Of a stretch of DNA of 64,000 bases, positions 9,141 to 18,696 are shown piece after piece. The notes beneath the pieces are model-generated. The model was not told the origin of the DNA. It saw only the letters and a list, made by a program, of their open reading frames with translations, and ran no database searches. Both the position numbers and the translations under genes were made by a program. This DNA is from Dickeya dianthicola NCPPB 453 (GTDB taxonomy: Bacteria; Pseudomonadota; Gammaproteobacteria; Enterobacterales; Enterobacteriaceae): positions 1,347,190 through 1,411,189 of the forward strand of contig NZ_CM001841.1 of the NCBI RefSeq assembly GCF_000365305.1. Direction: 5' to 3'. The first letter of the stretch is position 1. The number at the start of each line of letters is the position of its first letter.

Positions 9141-10307
9141 ATGAAAATTGCAATTGCGGGTACCGGTTATGTTGGCTTGTCCAACGCCATGCTGCTGTCG
9201 CAGCATAATGAAGTGGTCGCGGTGGATATCGTCGCCGAAAGAGTGGAGATGCTCAACAAAGGCATCTCCCCCATCGTGGATAAGGAAATCGAAGCCTATC
9301 TGCGCAACCCGGCGCTGAATTTCCGCGCCACGCTGGACGCCGTATCCGCCTATCAGGATGCGGAGTTCGTCATTATCGCCACTCCGACGGATTACGATCC
9401 GAAAACCAACTATTTCAACACTCGCTCGGTGGAAGCGGTGATCAGCAAGGTGCTGGAGGTGAATCCGCACGCGGTGATGATCATCAAATCCACCATCCCG
9501 GTGGGATATACCGCGCAGGTCCGCGAGCAGTTCGGCACCGACAATATCATTTTCTCGCCGGAGTTCCTGCGTGAAGGCCGCGCGCTGTACGACAACCTGT
9601 ATCCGTCCCGTATTGTGGTGGGCGAGCGTTCTGAACGCGCCGAGCGTTTTGCCCGCCTGCTGGTGGAAGGGGCTATCAAAACCAATATTCCGGTGCTGTT
9701 TACCGGTTTAACCGAAGCCGAGGCAATCAAACTGTTCGCCAATACCTATCTGGCGATGCGCGTGGCCTACTTTAACGAGCTGGATACTTATGCCCAGACC
9801 CTGGGGCTGGACAGCAAACAGATCATCGAAGGCGTCGGGCTGGACCCGCGTATCGGCCAGCATTACAACAACCCGTCATTCGGCTATGGCGGCTACTGTC
9901 TGCCGAAGGATACCAAGCAACTGCTGGCTAACTACGAATCAGTGCCGAACAACCTGATTCGGGCGATTGTCGACGCCAACACCACCCGCAAGGATTTCAT
10001 CGCCAATTCCGTTATCAAACGTAATCCGAAAATCGTCGGTATCTACCGGCTGGTGATGAAAACCGGGTCCGACAACTTCCGTGCCTCCGCGATTCAAGGG
10101 GTAATGAAGCGTATCAAGGCCAAAGGGATCGACGTGGTGGTGTATGAGCCGGCGCTGAACGAGTCGGAGTTCTTCCGTTCCCGCGTGATTCACAGTCTGG
10201 ATGAGTTCAAACAAATGTCGGATGTGATTCTGTCGAACCGAATGGCGCCGGAATTGTCTGATGTAATGGAAAAAGTGTATACCCGCGATCTCTTCGGTGC
10301 CGATTAG
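9141..10307 (+). CDS. ugd: UDP-glucose 6-dehydrogenase
   Basis: The enzyme oxidises UDP-glucose to UDP-glucuronate with two NAD+ in the cytoplasm. The 388-residue product equals the usual enterobacterial length. It has the NAD-binding start [37 protein letters not shown], and the catalytic cysteine in [14 protein letters not shown] (near residue 253). ATG 9138 and ATG 9141 are adjacent; 9141 matches the family. The upstream epimerase would use its product. UDP-glucuronate may also feed aminoarabinose or other capsule pathways elsewhere in the genome. Confidence 0.95.
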   Translation: MKIAIAGTGYVGLSNAMLLSQHNEVVAVDIVAERVEMLNKGISPIVDKEIEAYLRNPALNFRATLDAVSAYQDAEFVIIATPTDYDPKTNYFNTRSVEAVISKVLEVNPHAVMIIKSTIPVGYTAQVREQFGTDNIIFSPEFLREGRALYDNLYPSRIVVGERSERAERFARLLVEGAIKTNIPVLFTGLTEAEAIKLFANTYLAMRVAYFNELDTYAQTLGLDSKQIIEGVGLDPRIGQHYNNPSFGYGGYCLPKDTKQLLANYESVPNNLIRAIVDANTTRKDFIANSVIKRNPKIVGIYRLVMKTGSDNFRASAIQGVMKRIKAKGIDVVVYEPALNESEFFRSRVIHSLDEFKQMSDVILSNRMAPELSDVMEKVYTRDLFGAD

Positions 10308-10390
10308 GTGTATTCTGGCGCCAGAAAAATGAATGTGACGCGGTCTTTGTCGTCGCGGCAAACAGCAGCATGTTTTTGAGAGAACACGAA

Positions 10391-11287
10391 ATGACAGCAT
10401 TAAAAGCGATTATTCCCGTTGCCGGTTTAGGGATGAACTTGTTACCGGTTACCAAAGCGATTCCAAAAGAGATGCTTCCGTTGGTTGACCGGCCGGTAAT
10501 CGAAAAAATTGTCAACGAGTGCGTCAATGCGGGGATTAAAGAGATCGTGCTGGTGACTCACGCCTCTAAAAACGCCATTGAAAACCATTTTGATACCTCT
10601 TTCGAGCTGGAGTCGATGCTGGAAGATCGCGCCAAACGTCAGTTGCTGGCGGAAGTCAAATCGATTTGCCCGCCGGGCGTGACCATCATGAACGTGCGTC
10701 AGGGGCAGACGCTGGGCCTGGGGCATGCGGTGTCTTGCGCTCATCCGATTGTCGGCAATTCGCCGTTTGTGGTGGTACTGCCGGATGTGGTGATGGATGA
10801 CGCTTCCGCCGATCAGTCGAAAGACAATCTGGCGTTGCTGATTTCCCGTTTTGAAGAAACCGGCCACAGCCAGGTGCTGGTAAAACACCGCCCGTACGAG
10901 GTGCTGCCGGAATATTCCATCGTGGAATGTGAAAACGCGTTGAATCAGGCCGGTGACGCGTCGGCGATCACTTCCATGATCGAGAAGCCGGAACTGGCGC
11001 CGGTAGAAGGTTCGGACCTGTCCGCGGTCGGACGCTATGTTCTGACTGCCGAAGCCTGGTCGATTCTGGAAAACACCCAGGCGGGCGCATGGGGGCGTAT
11101 CCAACTGACCGATGCCATCGCCGGGCTTATCAAAACCCAGCAGGTTGATGCCGTTCAGATGACGGGGCGCAGCTTCAACTGCGGTCGTAAGATGGGTTAC
11201 GTGCAGGCATTCGTGTCCTACGGCTTGCGTAATCCGGAACTGGGCGGCGCCTTCAAAACCAAAATCAAGGCGCTGCTGAACAAATAA
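10391..11287 (+). CDS. galF: GalF, UTP-glucose-1-phosphate uridylyltransferase paralogue
   Basis: The 298-residue protein belongs to the GalU/GalF nucleotidyltransferase family: [41 protein letters not shown]. It reads AGLGM-N-L instead of GalU AGLGT-R-M, and has [12 protein letters not shown], both features of GalF rather than GalU. GalF is known to be poorly active or regulatory, tuning UDP-glucose level. It lies between ugd and a glycosyltransferase, with gnd downstream, as in many enterobacterial polysaccharide loci. ATG 10391, preceded by GAGAG, is chosen over the upstream in-frame start at 10370. A strong terminator follows at 11305. Confidence 0.85.
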   Translation: MTALKAIIPVAGLGMNLLPVTKAIPKEMLPLVDRPVIEKIVNECVNAGIKEIVLVTHASKNAIENHFDTSFELESMLEDRAKRQLLAEVKSICPPGVTIMNVRQGQTLGLGHAVSCAHPIVGNSPFVVVLPDVVMDDASADQSKDNLALLISRFEETGHSQVLVKHRPYEVLPEYSIVECENALNQAGDASAITSMIEKPELAPVEGSDLSAVGRYVLTAEAWSILENTQAGAWGRIQLTDAIAGLIKTQQVDAVQMTGRSFNCGRKMGYVQAFVSYGLRNPELGGAFKTKIKALLNK

Positions 11288-11304
11288 TTAACCAGCCGAT
11301 CACA

Positions 11305-11335
11305 CCCGATAACACGCTGGTGTTATCGGGTTTTT
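11305..11335 (+). terminator. rho-independent terminator of galF
   Basis: A perfect ten-base stem CCCGATAACA/TGTTATCGGG with a six-base loop is followed by TTTTT. It lies 18 bp after the galF stop. Confidence 0.9.
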
Positions 11336-11360
11336 CTTGGCTACATTCCAAAAAAATTAG

Positions 11361-11396
11361 TTGAATTATTAATTACGTCACAGCTTATTATATTAT
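11361..11396 (+). promoter_or_regulatory. possible sigma-70 promoter in AT-rich gap
   Basis: TTGAAT at 11361 and TATTAT at 11386 are separated by 19 bp in a very AT-rich 140-bp gap upstream of the CgeB-like gene. A promoter is expected here because a terminator precedes it, but the spacing is longer than ideal. Confidence 0.3.
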
Positions 11397-11477
11397 TTTT
11401 GTTTTTATTCGGTTTATTCGACAACCGTTATTTTTCGTCAGCGATAGCTGACTTGCTTACACACGCATAGCATTACA

Positions 11478-12467
11478 ATGAAAAAAATAAATAAGATTCT
11501 GATGGTCTGCCCGACAGGATATGGGACGACCAAAAACGGACGCGATCTGGCCGAAGCGTTCATTTCTCTAGGATATGAGGTTCATTTGGCAGACAGTGAC
11601 TGCCGGCCGCTAATGCAGACGCTGACGCCTAAATTCATGCGCAGCAAGCTGTTTTCCGAACAGTGTCGGCTCTATTTTAACGAGCGCTTGCTAACGCAAT
11701 GCGCCATGCTGCGTCCGGACATGGTTTTCGCAATAAAGCCGGTCAATATGTTTGCCGAAACGGTCAACGCGATTTCCAATATGGGGATACTGACCTGCAG
11801 TTACTGGATTGACGACCCGCTGGATTTTGATCGTTCGGTGATTGCGTCAGCGCCGTTTGATATTTTCTTTACCAACGATCGCGGGTCGGTGGCTAATTAT
11901 GCGCGTCACGGCATCAAGGCCCGGCATTTGCCTTCGGCCGTCAGCCCGACGTTATTTTATCCGCTGAAGACGGTCGCGCCGCGTTATTCGCTGAGCTTTG
12001 TCGGAACCTTTGCCGAATGCCGACGCGATGTGCTTAATCAGGTTGTCGTGCCGGTACATGCTTTCGGTCCGGGTTGGAAAAAACATACCTGTTCGAATGA
12101 CCGGGTTATTTCAATGCCGGAAGTGTTCGGCAAAAAAACCAATCAGGTATTCAATCAGAGTCACATCAACCTCAATGTACACACCTGGAATGGGGTCGGC
12201 ACCGCCATGAATCTGCGGTTGTTCGAAGTACCGGCGGCAGGCGGTTTTCTGTTGACTGACTGGGTGGATGAAATTGGGGAGTATTTTACCCCCGGCGTCA
12301 ATATTGAAACCTGGCGCTGTGTGGACGAACTGAATGACAAAATTTGCTTTTATCAGCAAAACCCGACCATTCGCGAGAAGATTACCGCGTCGTCGCGCGA
12401 GCACGTGCTGAAAAATCACCTCTATCGGCACCGTTGCCAACAGATTTTGGACGATATCGCCTGCTGA
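11478..12467 (+). CDS. CgeB-like glycosyltransferase
   Basis: The 329-residue soluble protein opens with KILMVCPTGYGTTKNGRDLAEA and has SYWIDDPLDFD in its middle. Its C-terminal half carries NGVGTAMNLRLFEVPAAGGF, the donor-binding pattern of the CgeB-type (Glyco_trans_1_2) GT-B glycosyltransferases. It probably acts in the same surface-polysaccharide pathway, since it sits between galF and gnd, but has its own putative promoter after the galF terminator. The ribosome-binding site is weak (CATAGCATTACA before ATG). Acceptor and donor are unknown. Confidence 0.7.
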   Translation: MKKINKILMVCPTGYGTTKNGRDLAEAFISLGYEVHLADSDCRPLMQTLTPKFMRSKLFSEQCRLYFNERLLTQCAMLRPDMVFAIKPVNMFAETVNAISNMGILTCSYWIDDPLDFDRSVIASAPFDIFFTNDRGSVANYARHGIKARHLPSAVSPTLFYPLKTVAPRYSLSFVGTFAECRRDVLNQVVVPVHAFGPGWKKHTCSNDRVISMPEVFGKKTNQVFNQSHINLNVHTWNGVGTAMNLRLFEVPAAGGFLLTDWVDEIGEYFTPGVNIETWRCVDELNDKICFYQQNPTIREKITASSREHVLKNHLYRHRCQQILDDIAC

Positions 12468-12652
12468 AGCCTGCCTGACGTATAACAGCGCGCCGAGCTA
12501 CGCCCATGCCATGCGTGATGGGCGCAGGCTCCCGGCCTGTTGCACCAATGACTACCCACCCGGCGTTAGCTGGGTTACCATGTCAGCCTGCTTTTTGTTG
12601 CCTGGGGCGCAATCAGTCGCAGGCAGGTTACCTTCAGACAGGAGTTGTTTTA

Positions 12653-14059
12653 ATGTCCAAACAGCAAATTGGCGTTGTCGGTATGGCGGTAATGGGGCGC
12701 AATCTGGCGCTGAATATTGAAAGCCGTGGCTATACCGTTTCCGTCTTTAACCGTTCCGCAGACAAAACGGATGAGGTGATTGCAGAGAACCCAGGGAAAA
12801 AACTGGTGCCGTGCTACACCGTGGAAGAGTTTGTTGCATCTCTGGAAAAACCGCGCCGTATCCTGTTGATGGTGAAAGCGGGCGAAGCGACGGATAAAAC
12901 TATCGAGTCCCTGAAACCGTATCTGGAAAAAGGCGACATCCTGATCGACGGCGGCAACACGTTCTATAAAGACACCATCCGCCGTAACCGTGAATTGTCC
13001 GCCGAAGGATTCAACTTCATCGGCACCGGCGTGTCCGGCGGTGAAGAAGGCGCGCTGAAAGGTCCGTCCATTATGCCGGGCGGCCAGAAAGAAGCCTATG
13101 AGCTGGTGGCGCCTATCCTGCAGCAGATTGCCGCCCGCGCCGAAGGCGAGCCTTGCGTGACCTATATTGGCGCTGACGGCGCCGGTCACTACGTAAAAAT
13201 GGTGCATAACGGCATCGAGTACGGCGACATGCAGCTGATCGCCGAAGCCTATGCGCTGCTGAAGCAGGCGCTCGGGCTTTCCAATGATGAACTGGCGAGC
13301 ACCTTCGCCGAGTGGAACAAGGGCGAACTGAGCAGCTACCTGATTGAAATCACGGCCGATATCTTCACCAAGAAAGACGAAGAGGGTAAATACCTGGTCG
13401 ACGTGATTCTGGATGAAGCCGCCAACAAAGGCACCGGCAAGTGGACCAGCCAGAGCTCGCTGGATCTGGGCGAACCGCTGTCCCTGATTACCGAGTCGGT
13501 GTTTGCCCGTTACCTGTCCTCGCTGAAAAACCAGCGCGTCGCGGCTTCTAAAGTGCTGAGCGGCCCGGTTGCTCAGGCGTTCAGCGGCGACAAAGCCGAG
13601 TTCGTCGAAAAAGTGCGTCGCGCGCTGTATCTGGGTAAAATCGTCTCTTATGCACAGGGTTTCTCCCAGTTGAAAGCGGCGTCTGACGAAAACAGCTGGA
13701 GCCTGAACTACGGCGAAATCGCCAGAATTTTCCGTGCCGGCTGCATCATCCGCGCCCAGTTCCTGCAGAAGATCACCGACGCCTACGCCGAGAACGCCGA
13801 TATCGCCAACCTGCTGCTGGCGCCGTACTTCCGCCAGGTAGCCGACGAATATCAGCAAGCGCTGCGTGATGTGGTGTCCTATGCGGTACAGCAGGGTATT
13901 CCGACCCCAACCTTCTCGGCGGCGATTGCCTATTATGACAGCTACCGTTCCGCCGTATTACCAGCCAACCTGATTCAGGCCCAGCGCGATTATTTCGGCG
14001 CACATACCTATAAGCGTATTGATAAAGAAGGCGTATTCCACACCGAATGGTTGGAATAA
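12653..14059 (+). CDS. gnd: 6-phosphogluconate dehydrogenase, decarboxylating
   Basis: It catalyses NADP-dependent oxidative decarboxylation of 6-phosphogluconate to ribulose 5-phosphate in the pentose phosphate pathway. The 468-residue length is standard. Motifs seen: [19 protein letters not shown] (NADP binding), [20 protein letters not shown], and [15 protein letters not shown] with the catalytic lysine. ATG 12653, preceded by AGGAG at 12640-12644, replaces a 49-codon longer frame from 12506 whose extra residues match no Gnd. As in many enterobacteria gnd marks the border of the polysaccharide locus. Confidence 0.97.
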   Translation: MSKQQIGVVGMAVMGRNLALNIESRGYTVSVFNRSADKTDEVIAENPGKKLVPCYTVEEFVASLEKPRRILLMVKAGEATDKTIESLKPYLEKGDILIDGGNTFYKDTIRRNRELSAEGFNFIGTGVSGGEEGALKGPSIMPGGQKEAYELVAPILQQIAARAEGEPCVTYIGADGAGHYVKMVHNGIEYGDMQLIAEAYALLKQALGLSNDELASTFAEWNKGELSSYLIEITADIFTKKDEEGKYLVDVILDEAANKGTGKWTSQSSLDLGEPLSLITESVFARYLSSLKNQRVAASKVLSGPVAQAFSGDKAEFVEKVRRALYLGKIVSYAQGFSQLKAASDENSWSLNYGEIARIFRAGCIIRAQFLQKITDAYAENADIANLLLAPYFRQVADEYQQALRDVVSYAVQQGIPTPTFSAAIAYYDSYRSAVLPANLIQAQRDYFGAHTYKRIDKEGVFHTEWLE

Positions 14060-14078
14060 TATTGTGAAATATTTTTTA

Positions 14079-14252
14079 TGTCTTTAAACCGGATTATGTC
14101 TTTAAACCGGATATAGCCTAAATAATTCGAGTTGCAGAAAGACGACAACCGAGCGAACCCCCAGGAACTTACTCAAGTAAGTGACTGGGGTGATCGAAGG
14201 CAGCCAACGCACCTGCAACGTGAAGTATGACGCATATAGAAATATCCGGTTT
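14079..14252. repeat. tandem 18-bp duplication and inverted repeat around an ERIC
   Basis: ATGTCTTTAAACCGGAT occurs twice in tandem after gnd. The second copy's AAACCGGATAT (14104-14114) is the reverse complement of ATATCCGGTTT (14242-14252), just after the ERIC, and is followed by CCTTTTCT. The arms with the T-rich tail look like a gnd terminator whose loop now contains the ERIC. Confidence 0.5.
14111..14238. repeat. full-length ERIC element
   Basis: This ~128-bp copy has both ends and the classic core CCCCAGGAACTTACTC followed by AAGTAAGTGACTGGGGTGA, the palindromic heart of the ERIC consensus. Outer ends are slightly worn (ATATAGCC and CGCATATA). Confidence 0.95.
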
Positions 14253-14280
14253 CCTTTTCTCATGCCTCCCTCTCAATAAC

Positions 14281-14294
14281 TAAGACATTTCCGA
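14281..14294 (+). promoter_or_regulatory. candidate RcsAB box upstream of yjbE
   Basis: TAAGACATTTCCGA matches 10 of 14 positions of the RcsAB consensus TAAGAATATTCCTA. yjbEFGH is known to be Rcs-controlled in E. coli. The site lies ~290 bp before yjbE, so a long leader would be needed. The rest of 14253-14582 holds no gene I can support. Confidence 0.4.
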
Positions 14295-14582
14295 GAATAT
14301 TTTTCCTCATTGTAAATAAAAGGGGAAAATATAACGCTCTTGCGATTTGTCTTATTTCTTTAATCGCACAATCTTGCTTTTCTTATTCTTTATCTGAGTA
14401 TTGGTTCGGATCCTTTCCATGTGCTGGTGATTATTCCATGAAGGACGAATTGAAATAATTGCTTCACAGGCCGTGGGGAAGATCCAACCTGGCTGATTAA
14501 TTCAGCCAGTCGTGGGTCAGGAGATAACTTTCGGGTTGTTTCCTGCCTGATGTCCTTCACAGGAAATATAAAGGAAATGGTA

Positions 14583-14849
14583 ATGATGAAGAAAACGTTA
14601 GCGATCCTGGTACTGGCTCTGGCCGTACCTGTGAGCGCACTGGCGGCTGGGCCGTCAGTCAATGGCGGTCAGCCCACTTACCCGAGTGGCGGTACCGTAG
14701 CTGGTTCATCCGCAGTTAGTATGGCGAAAGGTCATGGTCAGGAGTTTGGGGTTAGTCGTTCTGTCGTGGCAAGCGCCCTTTCCGCTGCCACCAGCACGAA
14801 CAGCTCCACCGCAACCAGTACCTCAACCGTGACGGCAACTCGCGGTTAA
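14583..14849 (+). CDS. yjbE: YjbE, small secreted exopolysaccharide operon protein
   Basis: The 88-residue product has a Sec signal peptide (KKTLAILVLALAVPVSALA, cleavage near residue 22) and then a low-complexity, Ser/Thr/Gly/Ala-rich body ending in repeated T-S-T and S-T-A. This matches the size and composition of E. coli YjbE, first gene of yjbEFGH. Its biochemical role is unknown. A likely ribosome-binding site AAGGA at 14571 supports ATG 14583; upstream in-frame starts at 14550 and 14577 are less likely. A terminator separates it from yjbF, suggesting higher yjbE expression than of the downstream genes. Confidence 0.75.
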   Translation: MMKKTLAILVLALAVPVSALAAGPSVNGGQPTYPSGGTVAGSSAVSMAKGHGQEFGVSRSVVASALSAATSTNSSTATSTSTVTATRG

Positions 14850-14865
14850 TGATGGGCTAATAACC

Positions 14866-14889
14866 AAGGCCACTCCGGTGGCCTTTTTT
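14866..14889 (+). terminator. intra-operon terminator between yjbE and yjbF
   Basis: AAGGCCAC-TCCG-GTGGCCTT is followed by TTTT, a compact rho-independent terminator 17 bp after the yjbE stop. With yjbFGH following in the same direction it probably acts as a partial attenuator. Confidence 0.85.
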
Positions 14890-14922
14890 CTGCTTCAGGA
14901 TGTTCAGGCGAGAACCCGAACA

Positions 14923-15597
14923 ATGAAAAAAATCCTTGATTTAGCTTTGTTCCGGATGGTGGCAATCGTTTTCTTCATGCTAGGACTCACAGGGTGTTCT
15001 CAGCAAATCAGTCAACTGGGCCGGGACTTTCGGCTGGCATTATGGGGACCGCAAGATATCAGCATGACGCCGCAACAGGTGGAGCAGCTTCCCTATGCTT
15101 CGGCGTATCTGAAAGTGGGTAAGGCGCCGCGCGTCTTTGTGGTGCTGGCGTTTGTCGATAACCAGCAACTGAAATGGGTGACGGCGGATAAAAATAGGGT
15201 GGTGACTCGCTTTGGCCGGCTGGTGCAAACGCAGGGGCTGGGTGAAGACATCCAGCAGGTTACCCAGTTGGACACCGACCCGCTCAGCCTCGGTTTGCTG
15301 AAACCCGGCACCCCGAGACACTGGCACACCGTCGTCAGTTGGTCGCAGGTATTGCGCGGCGGTTATGACCTGCAGTCGGAATTCGAGAATAAAGGCCCGG
15401 AAACCCTGACGATACTGAATATGCCCCGGCAGACGGTGCGTTTCGACGAACAGGTGACCGTACCGGCGCTGGGCAAACGTTATACCAATCAATACTGGCT
15501 GGACCCGACTTCCGGTCAGGTTGTCCAAAGCTATCAGTACATGGGGCCAAACATGGCTCTGGTGCAGTTCACTGTTCTTAAGCCATACCATCAATAA
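14923..15597 (+). CDS. yjbF: YjbF family outer-membrane lipoprotein
   Basis: The 224-residue protein begins with a lipoprotein signal ending in the lipobox LTGC (Cys near residue 26), so it should be lipidated and anchored in an envelope membrane. The body carries YASAYLKVGKAPRVFVVLAF and WYTQ-like tryptophan-rich strands of the YjbF/GfcB group, involved in exopolysaccharide export. ATG 14923 is preferred over the frame start 14878, which lies inside the terminator. yjbG follows after 9 bp, with yjbH behind it. Confidence 0.85.
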   Translation: MKKILDLALFRMVAIVFFMLGLTGCSQQISQLGRDFRLALWGPQDISMTPQQVEQLPYASAYLKVGKAPRVFVVLAFVDNQQLKWVTADKNRVVTRFGRLVQTQGLGEDIQQVTQLDTDPLSLGLLKPGTPRHWHTVVSWSQVLRGGYDLQSEFENKGPETLTILNMPRQTVRFDEQVTVPALGKRYTNQYWLDPTSGQVVQSYQYMGPNMALVQFTVLKPYHQ

Positions 15598-15606
15598 GGT
15601 AACTTT

Positions 15607-16386
15607 ATGTTGTCATTCAATCGATTGGCTGCCTTGTTATTGCTGGTGGCCGGCACATCAGGGGCAGCGCAGTTAACGGTAAAGTATGCGGGCGAAACCT
15701 TGCCTGCGGTAGTGCTGAAAGACGGCGTCCGTCTGGATCAGTTCTACGGCCAGGTGGTTTTCCCGGACAAGGTCAACTGGCAAACTGCGCTACTCACCAA
15801 CGAACGTGTGACGGAAAAGGTCAGAGAAAAGGGCGAAAAATTACAGGCCCGGCTCTATCAGTTGCAACTGGTCTGGCAGGCCGAGGGCGATGGCGACTGG
15901 GCGATCGCCGCCTGGTATATGGCGCAGGCGCTGAAACAGGTGAACACCGTCGGCCGGATCCGCGCCAGCATCGACCCGGATAGCGTGCGCCTTTCTCAGC
16001 GGGATAATCGCCCGTTGGTGGGCAGCTACACCCTCTATTTGTCACCTTATCGGGAACAGTTCTTCCTGTTTGGGTTGATCAGCACCGGCGTTGATATCGG
16101 CACCCCGAACGTATTCAAGGATATTGACCTCCAGTCAGGTTGGTCGGTCGAACAGTATATCGGCAGGCGGCGTTTTCTGCCTGGCAGCGATAATCGCGAC
16201 GGTTATCTGATTGCGGGCGACGGTCACTGGCGCAAAGTCCCGCTGGCTGTCTGGAGCCGCCAGCACCATGAACCGGCAGCAGGCGAAACGCTGTTCATCG
16301 GTTTTGACCCTTCCATTCTGCCCGAGGGCTTTACGTCTCTGAATGAGCAGATCGCCGACTATCTTGCCAACCGGATCCCACACTAA
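15607..16386 (+). CDS. yjbG: YjbG/GfcC family periplasmic protein
   Basis: The 259-residue protein has an N-terminal Sec signal (LAALLLLVAGTSGAAQ) and a body similar in length and layout to YjbG/GfcC, a periplasmic partner of exopolysaccharide export with ubiquitin-like beta-grasp folds. An AAGGT ribosome-binding site precedes ATG 15607. The stop TAA overlaps the yjbH start (TAATG), so translation of the two is likely coupled. Its exact function is not known. Confidence 0.85.
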   Translation: MLSFNRLAALLLLVAGTSGAAQLTVKYAGETLPAVVLKDGVRLDQFYGQVVFPDKVNWQTALLTNERVTEKVREKGEKLQARLYQLQLVWQAEGDGDWAIAAWYMAQALKQVNTVGRIRASIDPDSVRLSQRDNRPLVGSYTLYLSPYREQFFLFGLISTGVDIGTPNVFKDIDLQSGWSVEQYIGRRRFLPGSDNRDGYLIAGDGHWRKVPLAVWSRQHHEPAAGETLFIGFDPSILPEGFTSLNEQIADYLANRIPH

Positions 16387-18530
16387 TGGCTAACAACAGA
16401 ACTTTTAAACTGAGCTGTCTGTCGCTGGCGATTGGCAGCACATTAGGGACGCCGGTCTGGGCGGCTGAGGTGGATAACCAGGATGCGGCGAACCGCAGCG
16501 GTTATTACCAGCCCGCCGGCGTATCACAGATGGATTTTGGCGGCGTCGGGTTATGGCAGATGCCGACGGCGCGTATGGCGGATACCGGCGAGTTTAGCGC
16601 CAGCTACCGCGACAACGAGGAATATCGCCGCTACGCCATTTCACTGCAGCCGCTCGACTGGCTGGAGGCGACGCTGCGGTATACCGACATCCGTACCCGA
16701 CCTTACAGCAATAACCCCGGCTTCAGCGGCAACCAGACCTACAAGGATAAGAGCTTTGACGTTAAGGCGCGCCTGTGGCAGGAAAGCCGCTGGCTGCCGC
16801 AGGTGTCGCTGGGGTTGCGCGATATCGCCGGCACCGGGTTGTTCGACAGCGAATATCTGGTGGCCAGCAAGCGCTGGGGGCCGCTCGATTTCACGTTGGG
16901 CATGGGCTGGGGCAATATGGCGCAGAGCGGCAACATCACCAACCCGGCCTGCCGGCTGGCGTCAGGATTTTGTACCCGCACCGCCTCCACCACGACCGGG
17001 CAGTTTGCGACGAAGAACTTTTTCCACGGGCCGGCGGCGTTGTTTGCCGGGCTGGAATACCAGACGCCGTGGGATCCGCTGCGTATCAAGCTGGAGTACG
17101 ACAGCAACGACTACAGCCTGGAGGCCGCGGACCAGACGCGCCCTGCGTCGCAGCATATCAAGCAGGACTCGCCGGTTAACGTCGGTCTGGTGTACCGCGC
17201 TACCGACTGGCTGGATACCTCGCTGTCGTGGGAGCGCGGCAACACCCTGATGTGGGGCTTCACGCTGCGCACCAACTTCAACCGGCTGCGGCCGCAGCAC
17301 CCGGACGACGAGCCGCCGGTTTACCTGCCGGTGAAAAATGCGCAGGGCGGCACCGACTGGCAACGTGTTTCGCAGGAGCTGGATGAAAAGGCCGGCTTTG
17401 CGCAACCGGATATTTATAGCGATGGCCGGCAAGTGACGGTGGTGGCGGATCAGTATAAATATAACAGCGATGCCGAGGCCAGCCGGCGGGCGGCGACGGT
17501 GCTGGCGAACCATCTGCCGGACAACATTGGGCAGTATCACATCGTCACCCGCAGCGGCCCGCTGACCACCACCAGCACCCGTGTGGATGCGTCGGCGTTC
17601 CGCCAGTTGGAATCCGGCGGCACGCCGCTGGGGCTGGACGAGCCGGATCCCTACCATGTTGAGCCGCTGCCGGAGCCGAGTGGTCGTCAGGTTCTGCATA
17701 CCGAACCGCCGCGTTTTTCCTACGGCATCGACCCTTCGCTACAGCAGTCGTTTGGCGGCCCGGAATCGTTCTACATGTATCAGCTGTCGGCCAACGCCAG
17801 CGCCGATTACCGTATTACGGATAACTGGCGGTTGGGTGGCACGCTGAACATCAACCTGCTCAATAACTACGATCAGTTCAACTTCAAATCGCCCCCGCGG
17901 GACGGCGCGGCGCTGCCGCGGGTTCGTACCCATATTCGTGAGTATGTGACCGAGTCGGACGTGCTGCTGACCAACCTGCAACTGTCGCGTTACGATCATC
18001 TGTCGCGCGACTGGTATACCCAGGCCTACGGCGGTTATCTGGAAACGATGTACGCCGGGGTCGGGGGCGAAGTGCTGTATCGGCCGTTTGGCCGCAATTG
18101 GGCGGTGGGGATGGACGTCAACTACGTCAAGCAGCGTGACTGGGACGACCCGCAACGGCTGAGAGATTACAGTGTAACCACCGGTCACCTGACCACCTAC
18201 TGGTCGCTGCCGTTCGTCAAAGGCGGGCTGGCGAAAATCAGCGTCGGGCGTTATCTGGCCGGCGATAAAGGCGTCACGCTGGATCTGTCGCGCCGTTTCG
18301 ACAGTGGAATCGTGGCCGGCGCGTTTGCCACCGTCACCAATGTCAGCGCCAGCGAGTATGGCGAGGGCAGTTTCACCAAAGGGATCTACTTCACCATCCC
18401 GTTCGACCTGCTCTTCAGTTCACCGACCACCCGCCACGGCTCCATCGGCTGGGTGCCGCTGACCCGCGACGGCGGCCAGATGCTGGATCGACGCGATGTG
18501 CTGTATAACATGGTGGATAGAGAGCAATGA
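16386..18530 (+). CDS. yjbH: YjbH family outer-membrane beta-barrel protein
   Basis: The 714-residue protein has a signal peptide ending near PVWAAE, then DFGGVGLWQMPTARM and many alternating hydrophobic strands ending in aromatic residues, as in YjbH/GfcD outer-membrane proteins thought to help secrete polysaccharide. A soluble domain lies around residues 340-450. Length fits the family. It is the last gene of yjbEFGH and overlaps yjbG by one base. The high-GC frame yields long shadow frames on both strands, which I left out. Confidence 0.88.
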   Translation: MANNRTFKLSCLSLAIGSTLGTPVWAAEVDNQDAANRSGYYQPAGVSQMDFGGVGLWQMPTARMADTGEFSASYRDNEEYRRYAISLQPLDWLEATLRYTDIRTRPYSNNPGFSGNQTYKDKSFDVKARLWQESRWLPQVSLGLRDIAGTGLFDSEYLVASKRWGPLDFTLGMGWGNMAQSGNITNPACRLASGFCTRTASTTTGQFATKNFFHGPAALFAGLEYQTPWDPLRIKLEYDSNDYSLEAADQTRPASQHIKQDSPVNVGLVYRATDWLDTSLSWERGNTLMWGFTLRTNFNRLRPQHPDDEPPVYLPVKNAQGGTDWQRVSQELDEKAGFAQPDIYSDGRQVTVVADQYKYNSDAEASRRAATVLANHLPDNIGQYHIVTRSGPLTTTSTRVDASAFRQLESGGTPLGLDEPDPYHVEPLPEPSGRQVLHTEPPRFSYGIDPSLQQSFGGPESFYMYQLSANASADYRITDNWRLGGTLNINLLNNYDQFNFKSPPRDGAALPRVRTHIREYVTESDVLLTNLQLSRYDHLSRDWYTQAYGGYLETMYAGVGGEVLYRPFGRNWAVGMDVNYVKQRDWDDPQRLRDYSVTTGHLTTYWSLPFVKGGLAKISVGRYLAGDKGVTLDLSRRFDSGIVAGAFATVTNVSASEYGEGSFTKGIYFTIPFDLLFSSPTTRHGSIGWVPLTRDGGQMLDRRDVLYNMVDREQ

Positions 18531-18577
18531 TGGATAGGGAATAATAATCGACCGTGAATAACGCATGGTGGTGCGGT

Positions 18578-18644
18578 AATTACCTGGTCAATACGGAATT
18601 ACCTGGTCAATGTGCAGCGCCTCCCGGTAAACGGGAGGCGCTGC
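18578..18644. terminator. strong hairpin between yjbH and a convergent gntR gene
   Basis: A 13-bp perfect stem GCAGCGCCTCCCG/CGGGAGGCGCTGC with loop GTAAA lies at 18614-18644, without a T run. Just before it AATTACCTGGTCAAT is repeated at 18578 and 18597. It may serve as a bidirectional stop for the convergent genes. Confidence 0.6.
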
Positions 18645-18696
18645 CAGTATCAGGGGTGAGGCTGTAGGGACGGAGAGGGACGCGGGCTTACGGTCG

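Noticed and set aside
1..11340. JUMPStart/ops element for RfaH control
   Set aside because: No GGCGGTAG-type sequence was seen in the gaps of the locus; the operon start lies outside the window.
12501..12524. CGCCCAT...ATGGGCG hairpin upstream of gnd
   Set aside because: Short stem with a ten-base loop and no T run; too weak to call a terminator or attenuator.
12506..12652. 49-codon upstream extension of gnd
   Set aside because: Gnd proteins start at [11 protein letters not shown] and AGGAG lies before ATG 12653; the extension has no family match.
16483..17699. Long open frames overlapping yjbH on both strands
   Set aside because: They are GC-rich shadow frames of yjbH, with arginine-rich nonsense composition and no homology pattern.
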